A stretch of DNA of 5,514 nt from Candidatus Woesebacteria bacterium (GCA_020052895.1 JAGVOE010000004.1:1-5514); one strand, 5' to 3'. Positions 1 through 5,411 are shown, counted from the stretch's first letter. Notes: generated by a model not told the origin, from the letters alone. Program-made: numbers and translations.

Positions 1-311
1 ATTTTCCAGATCACATATTCTTTGGTGAAGGTTTTACCGGATGTAGAGGAGTGAACCTCGAAGACTGGAGTAACGAGAAATTCGCCACGAATGACCTTGA
101 GCAATTTTAAGACTTCTAGATGGCCAATGATGTCGGGACGCAGGCTGAGGTTGTAAAGAAAGCCTTCGTAATCATTGGGGAGAGTGAGAATCTCTTGCTG
201 AAGATCGGAATCGGTATTTTGGAACCATTTATTTTCGATTAACTTCGCGGCTAATATTTGGCGATTGGGGGGTAAGAGTATGGGTAGTTTTAAAAGTCAA
301 GTTTTGGCCAT
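1..311 (-). pseudogene. 5' part of a Nudix-like family paralogue with broken start
   Basis: An uninterrupted frame from 296 down to the window edge encodes about 98 residues that match the N-terminal third of the intact gene at 1991-2785. By hand about 51 of 93 positions are identical, including PPNRQ, LAAK, the RPD..G block and the KEY.WK block. The frame has no usable start. ATG at 309-311 gives only MAKT before an in-frame TGA at 297-299. In another frame, TTG at 298-300 reads LTFKTTHTL, which matches LSFQEFSYTL of the paralogue; that frame joins the main one only if the base at 276 is removed. So one indel (with a TTG start), or two compensating indels (with the ATG start and one base missing in the A4 run at 302-305), separates this from an intact gene. 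The 5' end abuts the U-tract of the preceding terminator and shows no good Shine-Dalgarno. A degraded gene or a sequencing error are both possible. The rest of the gene lies outside the window. Confidence 0.7.
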
Positions 312-338
312 AAAAAATCCCGCGTGGATACGCGGGAT
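311..338 (-). terminator. Rho-independent terminator after the 313-aa gene
   Basis: Read on the minus strand, an 8-bp stem ATCCCGCG / CGCGGGAT (331-338 with 317-324) encloses a 6-nt loop and runs into six T residues (317-312). It begins 8 nt after the TAG stop of the 313-aa gene. The next reading frame on the left begins at the end of the T-tract, leaving no room for a separate promoter. Confidence 0.88.
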
Positions 339-346
339 GAGTAAAA

Positions 347-1288
347 CTATTTATTCGAAGTGATTGCGGCTATGGCGACGAGTAAATCACCAATGGTGTT
401 GACCAGCGGCGAGGCAATAATTTTTTTGTTGTTGACATCATTCTGTGATATGGCTACAAGTAAATCACGACCCTCTATGCCCTTCTTGGCGAACTCCTTA
501 AGGAGTTGTTCTTTGTTGTCAGTAAAGAGACTTCGTGAAGCCTTGAATAAGGATATGATGTTCTCACTCATCTTTCTTGAGTTTTCATCTAAGCCTTCTA
601 GTATCTCTTCGGTTGCCTTTATACTAACATCGACGGAACGGATGAGGAACGCGAAAAAATTGTCGACGTTGAGAGGATCGGTCATCCGTAGTTTGAGAAT
701 TTTGGCTGTGTCGCGGGCGCCTTCAGTAATGACAATGTAATCGGCGTCATCGAAATCCGGTTTAAATTCCTTAAGCAATGCAGTATATTTCATGGGTTTC
801 TCCTTTTTGGTCGGGAATAGGTAGTAGATGACGCTGAGATCGGAAAGAACCAATTCTTCCAAGATGCCGCCAGCGGCGATGATAGACTTACCGAGTTTTG
901 ACTCGCAGATTTCTATGGCTTTGGCGGTTTCTTCCTCAGGTGACAGATGAGTGACTGGATAATCGGGGTATTGAGATTGAATTTCCCGCAACTCGTCAAG
1001 TTTTTTGGAAACGATACCGATCTGTTTTTTTGCCCAACGAACTTGCTGTTGCACTGCCGGTTGTTCGCCAGAGATAATGGCATTGAGAACGTTTTTGATA
1101 ACAATGTATTTCATTGCTGTGAGGCGTAATACATTTGGAAGTGTGGTTTTTTGGTCGAAGAAGAAATCTCCGTAACGTCTTGCAAGTTCTTCAACGGTAG
1201 CAAGAATATCATCAAGCTCTTCCGGAGATAGTTCAGGGTGCTCCCCCTTGAGATAATTATGGGTATAACAAGATCGAAGGATGCTCAT
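347..1288 (-). CDS. Unknown 313-aa, mostly helical protein
   Basis: I do not recognise a family. The protein has no signal peptide or convincing membrane segment and looks predominantly alpha-helical and soluble, with charged amphipathic stretches (for example the ELSPEELDDILATVEELARRYG region near the N-terminus). The last 20 residues are more hydrophobic (NTIGDLLVAIAAITSNK). The start is supported by AAGGAG at 1294-1299, 5 nt before the ATG, inside the end of the preceding gene; the two genes overlap as ATGA, so translational coupling is likely. It is the last gene of a two-gene operon driven from the boxed promoter near 1952-1979 and is followed at once by a terminator. A second AAGGAG lies 6 nt before an in-frame ATG at 791-793 (residue 166), so a shorter C-terminal product of 148 aa is conceivable, although that site also simply encodes KEKP. 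Confidence 0.85.
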   Translation of the reverse strand: MSILRSCYTHNYLKGEHPELSPEELDDILATVEELARRYGDFFFDQKTTLPNVLRLTAMKYIVIKNVLNAIISGEQPAVQQQVRWAKKQIGIVSKKLDELREIQSQYPDYPVTHLSPEEETAKAIEICESKLGKSIIAAGGILEELVLSDLSVIYYLFPTKKEKPMKYTALLKEFKPDFDDADYIVITEGARDTAKILKLRMTDPLNVDNFFAFLIRSVDVSIKATEEILEGLDENSRKMSENIISLFKASRSLFTDNKEQLLKEFAKKGIEGRDLLVAISQNDVNNKKIIASPLVNTIGDLLVAIAAITSNK

Positions 1289-1893
1289 GTTTTCTCCTTG
1301 TCTTGCAGATATTTTTGGGCGAGGTGGATGTGCTGGGCGATAACATAGTCAAAATTTTCGTGGGTCAAGGGGATGACGGTGGTGGGGTTGTGATCTGAGG
1401 CCAACCACAGATCAGTCGAGACCTTTTGGAAACTGACGATTAATTTGTTGTCTGTGTAGACGAACTTGAGACCATTATTCAATCTTTTGGGAGCATAGTC
1501 TGGCACGTTTCGGTTTTTGTTTTCCCAAAGCTTGATGAACCACTTCACCTCCAGAATCTTGAAGTTGACAAGATTCGAGAGATTTTCGTTTGTATCACCA
1601 AGGAACCCCAGGAAATTTCCTTCGTTTAGTTCTTGAGTTAACTCTCGAAGCGAATGACGGAAGATCTGTGGTTGGAGATCAAAAAGATGGTTAGAAATTC
1701 GGCCCTTTTCGTCAACTCCTTGCCAGGTGATTAAGCGCGTTAATTTAGTGTCTTTGATTTCTGAAAAAAGAAACAACGCATCGTTAATTTGTGGTTCGGG
1801 GTTGAAAAAGCCGACTTGCTCGAGAAACCCCTGCTGAGACTTGGTGAAGTCGAGAATGATGCCGAGGCGATACAAATTTGCGTTTGGTTTCAA
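1285..1893 (-). CDS. Unknown 202-aa protein with TTG start
   Basis: I do not recognise the family. The protein appears soluble and mixed alpha/beta, with aromatic-rich segments (VKWFIKLWENKN around the middle; FDYVIAQHIHLAQKYL near the C-terminus) and no cysteine motif, signal peptide or membrane span. The start is TTG at 1891-1893. GGAGG at 1900-1904 sits 6 nt upstream, and an in-frame TAA lies two codons before the TTG, so no longer reading is possible. The first gene of its operon, it is preceded by a short leader holding a palindromic hairpin and by a good sigma-70 promoter. Its TGA stop overlaps the ATG of the 313-aa gene, so the two products are probably made together and may act together. 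That is inference from context only. Confidence 0.83.
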   Translation of the reverse strand: MKPNANLYRLGIILDFTKSQQGFLEQVGFFNPEPQINDALFLFSEIKDTKLTRLITWQGVDEKGRISNHLFDLQPQIFRHSLRELTQELNEGNFLGFLGDTNENLSNLVNFKILEVKWFIKLWENKNRNVPDYAPKRLNNGLKFVYTDNKLIVSFQKVSTDLWLASDHNPTTVIPLTHENFDYVIAQHIHLAQKYLQDKEKT

Positions 1894-1923
1894 AAGTTAC
1901 CTCCGGGGAATGGGTAGGATTTT

Positions 1924-1948
1924 AAGGACGGACCTTGTAGGTCTGTCC
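1924..1948 (-). promoter_or_regulatory. Palindromic box and hairpin at the transcript 5' end, copy 1
   Basis: The plus-strand box AAGGACGGACCTT (1924-1936) starts 15 bp downstream of the -10 element. It overlaps a larger inverted repeat, 1926-1935 with 1939-1948, that has 10 paired positions and a 3-nt loop. On the plus strand all ten positions can pair (one as G-U). On the minus-strand transcript one pair becomes an A-C mismatch. The repeat covers the expected transcription start (about 1945), so it could be a repressor site or a 5' RNA hairpin. Related boxes occur at 4762-4774 and 5385-5397. Confidence 0.6.
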
Positions 1949-1951
1949 GGT

Positions 1952-1979
1952 ATTATAGGGGTTGTGGGGAAGGGGTCAA
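1952..1979 (-). promoter_or_regulatory. Sigma-70-type promoter of the 202-aa/313-aa operon
   Basis: Minus-strand TTGACC (1974-1979), a 16-bp spacer and a perfect TATAAT (1952-1957) make the best promoter in the window. The -35 lies about a dozen bases after the stop codon of the Nudix-like gene, with no terminator between them, so read-through from that gene is also possible. Confidence 0.8.
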
Positions 1980-1990
1980 GACTTATAGTA

Positions 1991-2785
1991 TTAAAGAGAA
2001 ATGATTTTCTTGGCTAAAAGACGAGAGATAATGGCTAGGAAGAAAGAATCGTCGACTTTGGAGATGTATTGATCAAGTTGCTCAATGGGAACAATGTTGA
2101 TCTTATATTCCAAAGATTCCTGACCACGCACGATTTTATTGACTTTGACGATGTTTTCAGCTTCCTGACCGTCAACAATGGCAGCAAAAATACTGGGGGT
2201 GTTGATGGTGAGACCGTTGTCCGACTGAATTCGACCAAGATCGATAAAACGCTTGACATTGATCTTTTTTAGCCCGAGTCTGTCTTTGATGCTTTTTTCG
2301 ATTTCTCTAGGAAGATCGACGATTTGCTCTTTGGAGTACTGGAATAAACCACCAATGGCATCGTAAGTGGAGCCTCCGACGGGGAATTTATCAGCCTCAA
2401 TGGTAATGAAGTATTTGATTTTATCTTCTTTTTCAACAAAAAGAAGGCCTTTGAGGCCGGGATGCTTGCCCATTTTCCAGGAAACGTACTCTTTGGAAAA
2501 GGTTTTTTGGGTAGAACGGGAATAGACATTAAACACCGGCACAACAAGGAAGTCCCCTTCGACAAAACGCTCCAGTCTTAGAACATCAATGTCACCGATA
2601 TGATCGGGACGGTTGGAGAGATCAAAGACGAAGCCTTCATGATCGTCCGGGAGGGATAAAAGCTGCTTTTGGATGGCTAAATCGGTGTTTCTAAACCAGC
2701 TTTTGTCCACAAACTTGGCCGCCAGAAGCTGGCGATTGGGGGGTAAAGTGTAGCTAAACTCTTGAAAACTTAAATCTGTGGACAT
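1991..2785 (-). CDS. Degenerate Nudix-fold-like protein, full-length paralogue
   Basis: A 264-aa protein with an N-terminal domain of about 110 residues (PPNRQLLAAK at 15-24; RPDHIGD at 59-65) followed by what reads as a Nudix-like domain from about 112 to 264. The Nudix resemblance rests on strand KGLLFVEKEDKIKYFITIEAD, a GGLFQ turn at 145-149, helix REIEKSIKDRLGL at 160-172, strands GRIQSDNGLTINTPSIFAAIVD at 184-205, and a C-terminal VPIEQLDQYISKVDDSFF-helix ending typical of the fold. The canonical REUxEE core is replaced by K-S-I-K-D-R (164-169), so metal-dependent hydrolysis is unlikely; a ligand-sensing or binding role is an inference. A promoter lies immediately upstream and there is no Shine-Dalgarno, suggesting a leaderless message. 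Two partial paralogues occur at 1-311 and 5449-5514. Fold assignment is by eye and moderately sure; the gene itself is secure. Confidence 0.8.
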   Translation of the reverse strand: MSTDLSFQEFSYTLPPNRQLLAAKFVDKSWFRNTDLAIQKQLLSLPDDHEGFVFDLSNRPDHIGDIDVLRLERFVEGDFLVVPVFNVYSRSTQKTFSKEYVSWKMGKHPGLKGLLFVEKEDKIKYFITIEADKFPVGGSTYDAIGGLFQYSKEQIVDLPREIEKSIKDRLGLKKINVKRFIDLGRIQSDNGLTINTPSIFAAIVDGQEAENIVKVNKIVRGQESLEYKINIVPIEQLDQYISKVDDSFFLAIISRLLAKKIISL

Positions 2786-2791
2786 AGGTTC

Positions 2792-2819
2792 ATGTTATAG
2801 AACAAAAAATGAATGTCAA
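2792..2819 (-). promoter_or_regulatory. Promoter of the full-length Nudix-like gene, probably leaderless
   Basis: A perfect TTGACA (2814-2819) lies just after the preceding terminator. The -10 is either TAACAT (2792-2797, spacer 16) or TATAAC (2794-2799, spacer 14). Either choice puts the transcription start within a few bases of the ATG at 2783-2785, and no Shine-Dalgarno is present between, which fits leaderless initiation. It lacks the palindromic box of the other three promoters. Confidence 0.6.
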
Positions 2820-2825
2820 GAGACC

Positions 2826-2852
2826 AAAAAAAAACCACCCCCGAAGGGGTGG
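2826..2852 (-). terminator. Rho-independent terminator with UUCG tetraloop
   Basis: On the minus strand a 7-bp stem CCACCCC / GGGGTGG closes a TTCG loop with the stabilising C(UUCG)G arrangement and is followed by nine T residues (2834-2826). It starts 8 nt after the stop codon of the cupin gene and ends the metalloprotease-cupin operon. Confidence 0.92.
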
Positions 2853-2860
2853 GTGAGGTT

Positions 2861-3250
2861 TTAATAAACCTTGATACGCTCGACATGATTCTGATGGGCA
2901 TCCGCCAGCTCCAAAAGAAGAGCCGAATTGGTGGCAGAACGATTTCTCACTGCATGGGCAAGGAAGGGGGGAATCTTGACAAGTAAAAGTCTTCCTTTGG
3001 GATTAAGACACTTTTGGTGACGTTTTCCCGTTTCGTCTAACCAATATAAAATCAGATCTCCGAAGCAGATATACCACTCGGTACGAGGATGTCGATGATT
3101 TCCTCCGACGGTGGAAGCGGAAAAATAGATTATCTGAGTATCTTTCACAGCCTCGAGAACAGGTAATTCCTTCCAGTTTAAAACCCGAATATCTTGATCG
3201 GATTTGATGTATGAATAACTGATGGGTGTGACAATTGGCTGGTTACGCAT
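2861..3250 (-). CDS. Single-domain cupin, RmlC/CapF-like
   Basis: A 129-aa protein consisting of one cupin barrel. Cupin motif 1 is visible as G50-N-H52-R-H54-x3-E58-x5-G64 and motif 2 as P94-x4-H99-x3-N103 (the usual glycine after the proline is F96). H52, H54, E58 and H99 are therefore the expected metal or active-site ligands. The arrangement resembles the small cupins of sugar-nucleotide modification (dTDP-sugar epimerase/isomerase type, CapF C-terminal domain), but the substrate cannot be read from the sequence. Its ATG follows the TAA of the metalloprotease with no spacing (TAAATG), and no strong Shine-Dalgarno precedes it, so expression probably depends on termination-reinitiation and is tied to the upstream gene. 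No signal peptide is seen, so it should be cytoplasmic. Confidence 0.82.
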   Translation of the reverse strand: MRNQPIVTPISYSYIKSDQDIRVLNWKELPVLEAVKDTQIIYFSASTVGGNHRHPRTEWYICFGDLILYWLDETGKRHQKCLNPKGRLLLVKIPPFLAHAVRNRSATNSALLLELADAHQNHVERIKVY

Positions 3251-4633
3251 TTATTCACTAATCTTGGAAATTAAGTCGGCGACCAAGGGTTGGAAAGCAA
3301 GTACTGTTGGGTCAGTGGCTTGGGCGATATTTGCTTGAAGTAGGTCGAGCCACTCGTAGTAAGATTTGTACGCGAACTCGAAGCCTTTGGCCCAATGAGC
3401 CTGATCTTCTGGTGTGTTGAGATTCCAGAGATCGCGGAGCATTTCGATGGTATCGGTCGTCATCTGATTGTTCGGGAGACCCGACTTAAGCTGCAGGTGT
3501 TTGATAAAGAGCTTAAAGTCAGGAGTGCCGATAGTATTAGAGACCATTTCGATCAATTTGGCCGAGTTGTCTACTTTCCAAGCCATGAGAGTCATCATAT
3601 TTACGGATCGGTGGTCGTGCTGATTGTAAGGCGAGTAGGGGAAAGCACCGGCACTGGCGGCGTAACCCTTCAAATGCTGGAGCATAGTAGGGATTTTATT
3701 GATCACTGGCTGACCGTCTTTCATAACAGGGGTGCCATCCGAGTTGACAGCCGGAATTTCGAAGACGAAGGCCTTGGGAGTAAAAAGGTACTTGAGCTGG
3801 TCGTTGAAGCTGTACCAGTCCACACCGTGTAGATCCATACCACCGATACGGGCACCATCGAGGGTAGCCAAGGCATGGCGAGGAAGATGGGTGGCTGAAT
3901 CGCCGCCGTTTTCGAGGCGATCGGTCCAACGGGTGATCCAAACAGCCAGGCGAACGGGAGTTTTACCAAAAGTAAAGATTTGGTCTCTCCAGGGTTTACG
4001 GATAGAACCATTTTTGGCGGTCATTTCTTTCGTCATGTGCGGGTGTGCCGCAATGGCGTAAGCTGTCAAACGGCGAACTGGCTCAATAAGAATACCTTCG
4101 GTGGCGTGATAGAAGATCCAAGCTGCGAGTTCACCGTGGTTTAACTCCCACTCATTATCGATGTAGCGGTGTTGGACACCGGTAGCACAGTCGTGGGACA
4201 TGGCGCCAAAGAAGGCGGCGTCGATCTCGTTTCGATAGGCACTTGCCACGAACGGATCGTTGCTGATGATCGCGGAGCCACCCAGGGCATCAAAGATATG
4301 ATGACCAAGTTCGTGAGCCGGGGTACCAAGAAGGATGTATGGTTCCAGACGATCGAGAACAGCTTGAATACAAGCGGTATCGATCGGTCTCACAGTGCTG
4401 GTACGATCTCGAGCGACCATTAAGTAAAAGGCGTCGTTTTCTAGGGGACGAATGCTGCTTTCGAGCCAGTAAACCATTTCCAGCTGAAAAGCACGATCTG
4501 CAAGTTTTTCCCGAAGTTGATCGGGAGTATAAAAATTGGGCATGATAGCCTCCTTTTGGGGTTGGTCGAGATTGAAGAAATGCAAAAAGCCCGCCCACAA
4601 GGCGAGCCAGAACGAACGGATTTTTGGAAACAT
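3251..4633 (-). CDS. HExxH zinc-metalloprotease-like protein with short hydrophobic N-terminus
   Basis: A 460-aa protein with an AHELGHHIF motif: H107-E108-x2-H111 is the zinc-binding and catalytic signature. E136 in RNEIDAAFFG, 25 residues further on, is the best candidate for a third ligand of the gluzincin type; D148 and the HGE at 166-168 are alternatives. I cannot place it in a named peptidase family, and the region after residue 190 is unrecognised. Residues 8-22 (FWLALWAGFLHFFNL) form a short hydrophobic stretch after a basic start, which could be a weak anchor or export signal. AAGGAGG (4641-4647) lies 7 nt before this ATG. A second, equally good AAAAGGAGG (4549-4557) lies 5 nt before in-frame M31 (4541-4543), so a version lacking the hydrophobic segment is plausible and may be the main product. 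It is the first full gene of an operon with the cupin. Confidence 0.82.
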   Translation of the reverse strand: MFPKIRSFWLALWAGFLHFFNLDQPQKEAIMPNFYTPDQLREKLADRAFQLEMVYWLESSIRPLENDAFYLMVARDRTSTVRPIDTACIQAVLDRLEPYILLGTPAHELGHHIFDALGGSAIISNDPFVASAYRNEIDAAFFGAMSHDCATGVQHRYIDNEWELNHGELAAWIFYHATEGILIEPVRRLTAYAIAAHPHMTKEMTAKNGSIRKPWRDQIFTFGKTPVRLAVWITRWTDRLENGGDSATHLPRHALATLDGARIGGMDLHGVDWYSFNDQLKYLFTPKAFVFEIPAVNSDGTPVMKDGQPVINKIPTMLQHLKGYAASAGAFPYSPYNQHDHRSVNMMTLMAWKVDNSAKLIEMVSNTIGTPDFKLFIKHLQLKSGLPNNQMTTDTIEMLRDLWNLNTPEDQAHWAKGFEFAYKSYYEWLDLLQANIAQATDPTVLAFQPLVADLISKISE

Positions 4634-4645
4634 GGGAATACCTCC

Positions 4646-4735
4646 TTAAGATATAGGGATGGGCATAAGCGAAACAACCGGGTTAACGGCTGGAAAGTGG
4701 GGTGAAGGAGTAAAAATAGGTTCGACGGCTGCCAT
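4646..4735 (-). CDS. Putative proline-rich leader peptide (uORF), 29 aa
   Basis: An ATG-initiated ORF fills most of the leader of the metalloprotease gene. It encodes 29 residues with seven prolines (MAAVEPIFTPSPHFPAVNP...), and its TAA stop forms the first part of TAAGGAGG, the Shine-Dalgarno of the next gene. That overlap would couple its translation to initiation of the protease. No good Shine-Dalgarno precedes its own ATG, so it may be weakly translated or not at all. Codons 4-6 (GTC GAA CCT) are the perfect complement of the palindromic box near the transcript start. Confidence 0.35.
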   Translation of the reverse strand: MAAVEPIFTPSPHFPAVNPVVSLMPIPIS

Positions 4736-4773
4736 GATAGGCACGCGCTGGAGAATATTTTAAGGTCGAACCT
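4718..4773 (-). promoter_or_regulatory. Leader RNA with two competing pairings
   Basis: On the minus-strand transcript the box reads AAGGTTCGACCTT and can fold on itself (5-bp stem, 3-nt loop). Alternatively its AGGTTCGAC (4773-4765) pairs perfectly over 9 bp with GTCGAACCT (4726-4718) inside the leader ORF, closing a loop of 38 nt. The two folds exclude each other, and ribosomes on the leader ORF would favour the first. The function is inferred. Confidence 0.4.
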
Positions 4774-4774
4774 T
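4762..4774 (-). promoter_or_regulatory. Palindromic box, copy 2
   Basis: The plus-strand box AAGGTCGAACCTT is a perfect 5-bp inverted repeat around CGA, starting 14 bp downstream of the -10 of the metalloprotease promoter. It is identical to copy 3 (5385-5397) and differs at two positions from copy 1 (1924-1936). Similarity continues into the flanks (TTAAGG to the left; TTGTARGT to the right, shared with copy 1). Confidence 0.65.
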
Positions 4775-4784
4775 GTAAGTCAAC

Positions 4785-4818
4785 GACTATTATAAGTCAT
4801 GGGTTAAGCAAAAAGCAA
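4785..4818 (-). promoter_or_regulatory. Promoter of the metalloprotease-cupin operon
   Basis: A perfect minus-strand TATAAT (4789-4794) has a weak TTGCTT -35 at 4813-4818 with an 18-bp spacer. The -10 is bracketed by a 4-bp inverted repeat (GACT 4785-4788, AGTC 4795-4798), with a further AGTC at 4778-4781. The weak -35 and the symmetry around the -10 suggest regulation by a DNA-binding protein. Confidence 0.65.
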
Positions 4819-4850
4819 GAGGGAAATTCGAGGCTAAACCGATATGGTAT

Positions 4851-4877
4851 AAAAAAACCCACCTCCGATGAGGTGGG
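4851..4877 (-). terminator. Rho-independent terminator after the 109-aa gene region
   Basis: On the minus strand an 8-bp stem CCCACCTC / GAGGTGGG with an ATCG loop is followed by seven T residues (4857-4851). It comes 11 nt after the stop of the CPNC microORF and about 105 nt after the stop of the 109-aa gene. This placement suggests that the microORF belongs to the transcript. Confidence 0.92.
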
Positions 4878-4888
4878 CATAAAGAACG

Positions 4889-4951
4889 CTAAGTATTCTC
4901 TGGTAGCGTTTTGAACTCGATTTCTTTTTTGCAGTTGGGGCAGAAACCGGT
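4889..4951 (-). pseudogene. Start-less microORF with a CPNC zinc-knuckle motif
   Basis: The frame ending in TAG at 4889-4891 reads TGFCPNCKKEIEFKTLPENT. The C-x2-C knuckle followed by KKE is typical of small zinc ribbons, though only one of the usual two knuckles is present. A Shine-Dalgarno block TTTGGGACTCCTTG (plus strand, 4951-4964) is identical over 14 nt to the one before the 109-aa gene (5312-5325). Where that gene has ATG, this frame has ACC (4949-4951). Upstream the frame stays open to a TAA at 4991-4993 without any canonical start. It may be a degenerated small gene, a gene with one base error, or a C-terminal tail of the 109-aa protein reached by a +1 frameshift near its last codons. 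Confidence 0.4.
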
Positions 4952-4982
4952 TTGGGACTCCTTGGGGTGATTTGAGCGATAG

Positions 4983-5312
4983 TTAGTTTCTTAGTTTGCT
5001 GTATTTATCAAAGAGAGTTTTGACTTCGGGATACTTCTCATTCCAGTCAAATATCCCCAGAGCAGGGTAAATGTAGTGGAGAACGGTCTCTTTGACCTGC
5101 CACTGAAATATTGCGCCGAAGAAGCTGGTGTCAGGCACCATCACTGTTATGGAGACTTCAGTGTATGAGACCATGTGGAAATCACCTGTTTCTAGTGTGG
5201 TTTCGGCTTCTACAATAAATTCTTGGCCGTAGATGGACTTGAGTTTATCCGCGACTTTTTGAACGATTTCGATATCATGATCGAGCGCATTTTTTGGGGC
5301 AGAATGTTGCAT
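4983..5312 (-). CDS. Unknown 109-aa protein
   Basis: I do not recognise a family. The sequence suggests an N-terminal helix (about residues 10-28, DHDIEIVQKVADKLKSIYG), a central set of beta strands (EFIVEAETTLETGDFHMVSYTEVSITVMVP), then an aromatic-rich segment and a C-terminal helix (EVKTLFDKYSKLRN). It has no cysteines and no signal peptide or membrane span, so it should be cytoplasmic. The ATG at 5310-5312 has AAGGAG (5319-5324) 6 nt upstream. It is the first and perhaps only intact gene of its transcript, downstream of a boxed promoter and a leader of about 90 nt, and is followed by the CPNC microORF and a terminator. Confidence 0.8.
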   Translation of the reverse strand: MQHSAPKNALDHDIEIVQKVADKLKSIYGQEFIVEAETTLETGDFHMVSYTEVSITVMVPDTSFFGAIFQWQVKETVLHYIYPALGIFDWNEKYPEVKTLFDKYSKLRN

Positions 5313-5342
5313 TTGGGACTCCTTGTGAGGCTGGATATGAAG

Positions 5343-5396
5343 AGGTCGACCGTGAGGGCGGCAACTGACGAGAGTGAAGATATTAAGGTCGAACCT
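5343..5396 (-). promoter_or_regulatory. Leader of the 109-aa gene with a long-range pairing
   Basis: The leader between about 5405 and 5313 contains no ATG. The minus-strand AGGTTCGACC of the box (5396-5387) can pair with GGTCGACCT (5351-5343) over 9 bp with a single bulged U. This parallels the pairing in the metalloprotease leader, where the partner also lies a few tens of bases downstream. The match in layout is the reason for listing it. Confidence 0.35.
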
Positions 5397-5397
5397 T
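5385..5397 (-). promoter_or_regulatory. Palindromic box, copy 3
   Basis: AAGGTCGAACCTT, identical to copy 2, again starts 14 bp downstream of its -10. The flank on the left is TATTAAGG, matching the TTTAAGG of the other two copies. Confidence 0.65.
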
Positions 5398-5411
5398 TTA
5401 GGTTTGGAGAT

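Noticed and set aside
297..311. UGA read as glycine or tryptophan to rescue the left paralogue
   Set aside because: TGA is a well-placed stop in the ATGA overlap at 1285-1288, and the residues after the TGA in that frame do not align with the paralogue whereas another frame does. A frameshift explains the data better.
360..740. Plus-strand ORF of 126 codons opposite the 313-aa gene
   Set aside because: No ribosome site or promoter, low-complexity serine/leucine-rich translation, and it lies fully antisense to a gene with a good start and terminator.
3395..3832. Plus-strand ORF of 145 codons inside the metalloprotease gene
   Set aside because: It is antisense to a gene with a recognisable HExxH motif; no start signals were seen, and no motif of its own.
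2826..4877. The similar C/G-rich hairpins at 2826-2852 and 4851-4877 as a mobile repeat
   Set aside because: Both are ordinary U-tailed terminators just after stop codons; they share only the common CCACC/GGTGG stem composition.
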